This document shows, piece after piece, positions 6,646 to 7,696 of a DNA stretch of 7,696 nt. Within the stretch, counting starts at the first letter, position 1. Each line of letters opens with the position of its first letter. The notes beneath the pieces are model-generated. The model saw only the letters and a program-made list of their open reading frames with translations. It did no database searches and had not been told where the DNA came from. The translations under genes and the position numbers were made by a program. This DNA comes from Saprospiraceae bacterium (GTDB lineage Bacteria > Bacteroidota > Bacteroidia > Chitinophagales > Saprospiraceae), in contig JALVCY010000593.1 of assembly GCA_027009605.1 (NCBI GenBank), positions 1 through 7,696 of the forward strand, in the 5' to 3' direction.

Positions 6646-6912
6646 ATGAAAAAAAATAAAAGTCTAAGTTTGATGGTCATATTATTCCTTGTGGTAATAG
6701 GCTGGTCATCCTGTGGAGATAGTGCCGCACCAACGTCCTCCAATCCTCCTGCAACGACATCTCCTTCTTCCAATGAAGTGGCCAATAAAGAATATGACTC
6801 CAAGTATATATGCCCCATGCATTGCGAAGGAAGTGGCAGTAATCAACCCGGTGATTGTCCGGTTTGCCACATGCACTATAAAAAAAATAAAAACTACAAA
6901 ACCCCCAAGTAA
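6646..6912 (+). CDS. Small lipoprotein with heavy-metal-binding (HMBD-like) motif
   Basis: This 88-residue protein has a lipoprotein signal: KKNK, a hydrophobic stretch (7-19) and GWSSC, with C23 as the likely lipidated cysteine. The -3 position is Trp, which is unusual. A flexible Ser/Pro/Thr linker (25-45) follows. The mature domain (54-78) reads YICPMHCEGSGS then GDCPVCHMHY. It is a variant of the YxCPMHPE...PGxCPxCGMxL metal-binding module found in copper and silver efflux proteins and in stand-alone lipoproteins. Likely ligands are C56, H59, C60, C71, C74 and M76. Two departures from the common form are visible: CE replaces PE after CPMH, and CHM replaces CGM. It probably sits on the periplasmic side of a membrane and binds a soft metal such as Cu or Zn; the metal is not determinable. 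No efflux pump or metal regulator is nearby. The next gene starts 10 bp downstream. Confidence 0.85.
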   Translation: MKKNKSLSLMVILFLVVIGWSSCGDSAAPTSSNPPATTSPSSNEVANKEYDSKYICPMHCEGSGSNQPGDCPVCHMHYKKNKNYKTPK

Positions 6913-6922
6913 GTGCTAGCCA

Positions 6923-7498
6923 ATGCATGATATTGAGCCGTTTTTTCGATGGAGAGATCATTACATAGCAGCCGATGACCCCGCCTCTCCATTTTTTGGA
7001 AAGATGAATAGCGAGTTTGAATTTTCGGACGCTATTTATAATTATGTCATCCACCCTCAATGGGATAGCTGTGGCTCTCCTACTTTGTTTTTAAAAGTAT
7101 TGTTTGTAGATTATGACCGGCAGTTTGCCCTAATCGAATTACTGGGTGAGTGGAATGATACTATCCAAAATGACATCATGCTCATCAAACGAGAAGTAAT
7201 AAATCCCATGATTGATGAAGGCATCTATAAATTTGTCTTCTTCTGTGACAACTTGCTCAATTTTCATCAAGGAGATGATGACTATTATGAAGAGTGGCAT
7301 GAAGAAATTATCGGCGAAGGAGGATGGATTGCTTTTTTAGATACATTTGATCATGTTGGAGTAGAAATGGGGGATTTATTGGCTCATTACATCCATTTTG
7401 GCACGCTATTTAATGGCATCCCCTGGCGGGAAATGGAGCCTGATTGGATTGTCGATGTAGTGGAAAAAAGGTTGGAATCTAATCGATTTATCCTGTAA
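6923..7498 (+). CDS. Uncharacterised Bacteroidota-type protein, 191 aa
   Basis: I recognise the general sequence as a conserved uncharacterised protein of Bacteroidota but know no function. It is soluble, with no signal peptide or membrane span. It is strongly acidic and rich in aromatic residues: FFRWRDHYIAADDPASPFFG at 7-26, IYNYVIHPQWD at 38-48, and FVDYDRQFALIELLGEWND at 61-79. DDDYYEEWHEEI at 118-129 is a very acidic patch, and IPWREMEPDW lies at 166-175. Alternating hydrophobic segments (55-63, 67-74, 103-109) suggest an alpha/beta fold. The ATG at 6923 matches the conserved-looking N-terminus, and there is no upstream alternative within the 10 bp gap. It may be co-transcribed with the lipoprotein gene, but that one lies in the exported compartment and this one in the cytoplasm, so a shared task is uncertain. 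Confidence 0.85.
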   Translation: MHDIEPFFRWRDHYIAADDPASPFFGKMNSEFEFSDAIYNYVIHPQWDSCGSPTLFLKVLFVDYDRQFALIELLGEWNDTIQNDIMLIKREVINPMIDEGIYKFVFFCDNLLNFHQGDDDYYEEWHEEIIGEGGWIAFLDTFDHVGVEMGDLLAHYIHFGTLFNGIPWREMEPDWIVDVVEKRLESNRFIL

Positions 7499-7542
7499 TG
7501 TAAAATCAGCGGACACCCAACCCAAGATTATTTGCAAACGAA

Positions 7543-7583
7543 CCGCAATGCTCGAAGCAAAGCGGAATACCGATAGGAATCGG
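7543..7583. other. Two adjacent short hairpins downstream of the last gene
   Basis: Hairpin 1 has CCGC (7543-7546) pairing with GCGG (7562-7565), and inside it TGCT with AGCA around a CGA loop, with an AA/AA internal loop between. Hairpin 2 follows four bases later: CCGAT (7570-7574) with ATCGG (7579-7583) around AGGA. The rest of 7499-7696 has no open frame of note. A perfect 12 bp palindrome, AATTCCGGAATT, lies at 7652-7663. There is no T-run, so these are not standard terminators. They could be part of a structured RNA running off the window, or chance. Confidence 0.35.
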
Positions 7584-7696
7584 CAGGTGAGCCAAGAATC
7601 ACGCACTGAAGATTAGAACATCCACATACTTTATGTTTAACATTTTTGCAAAATTCCGGAATTATACATGAAGCCAAGCAAATGTAGTGTCTTTTT

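Overview
The window looks like a chromosomal segment of a member of the phylum Bacteroidota, possibly near the Saprospiria/Chitinophagia. This rests on three things: AT-rich DNA whose best promoters match the Bacteroidota pattern (TTG, about 20 bases, TAnnTTTG), a bacillithiol-type BshB1 deacetylase, and several protein families typical of that phylum (TPR-linked LytS/YehU-type kinase, AlaLys-rich histone-like protein, HMBD lipoprotein, a Bacteroidota-type uncharacterised protein). The genus cannot be fixed from the sequence alone.

Layout. Bases 1-431 are a tandem array of 181-183 bp units, each carrying four short palindromes. A separate perfect 28 bp palindrome lies at 520-547, and no gene is supported before 867. 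Four well-supported genes and one candidate small gene are on the minus strand. In transcription order these are a histone-like DNA-binding protein (5986-5351) with a strong promoter and an intrinsic terminator; a THUMP-domain RNA methyltransferase (5249-4113); bshB1 (3966-3244); a possible 47-residue very basic small protein (2911-2768); and a soluble TPR sensor histidine kinase (2756-867). Bases 6061-6645 hold no recognisable gene and separate this block from two plus-strand genes: a small lipoprotein with a heavy-metal-binding motif (6646-6912) and, 10 bp later, an uncharacterised 191-residue protein (6923-7498). The right end (7499-7696) is non-coding with two adjacent hairpins.

How the genes relate. 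Most are independent housekeeping or regulatory genes: rRNA modification, low-molecular-weight thiol synthesis, chromatin-like DNA binding and signalling. The terminator at 5303-5338 isolates the histone-like gene from the methyltransferase. The small ORF and the kinase probably share a leader transcript starting near 2936. The lipoprotein and the uncharacterised protein may form a two-gene operon.

I do not see a convincing new multi-gene system. The items most worth a second look are the multi-palindrome repeat array, the small basic ORF in the kinase leader, the domain layout of the histone-like protein, and the recurring TTGCGCAA palindrome.
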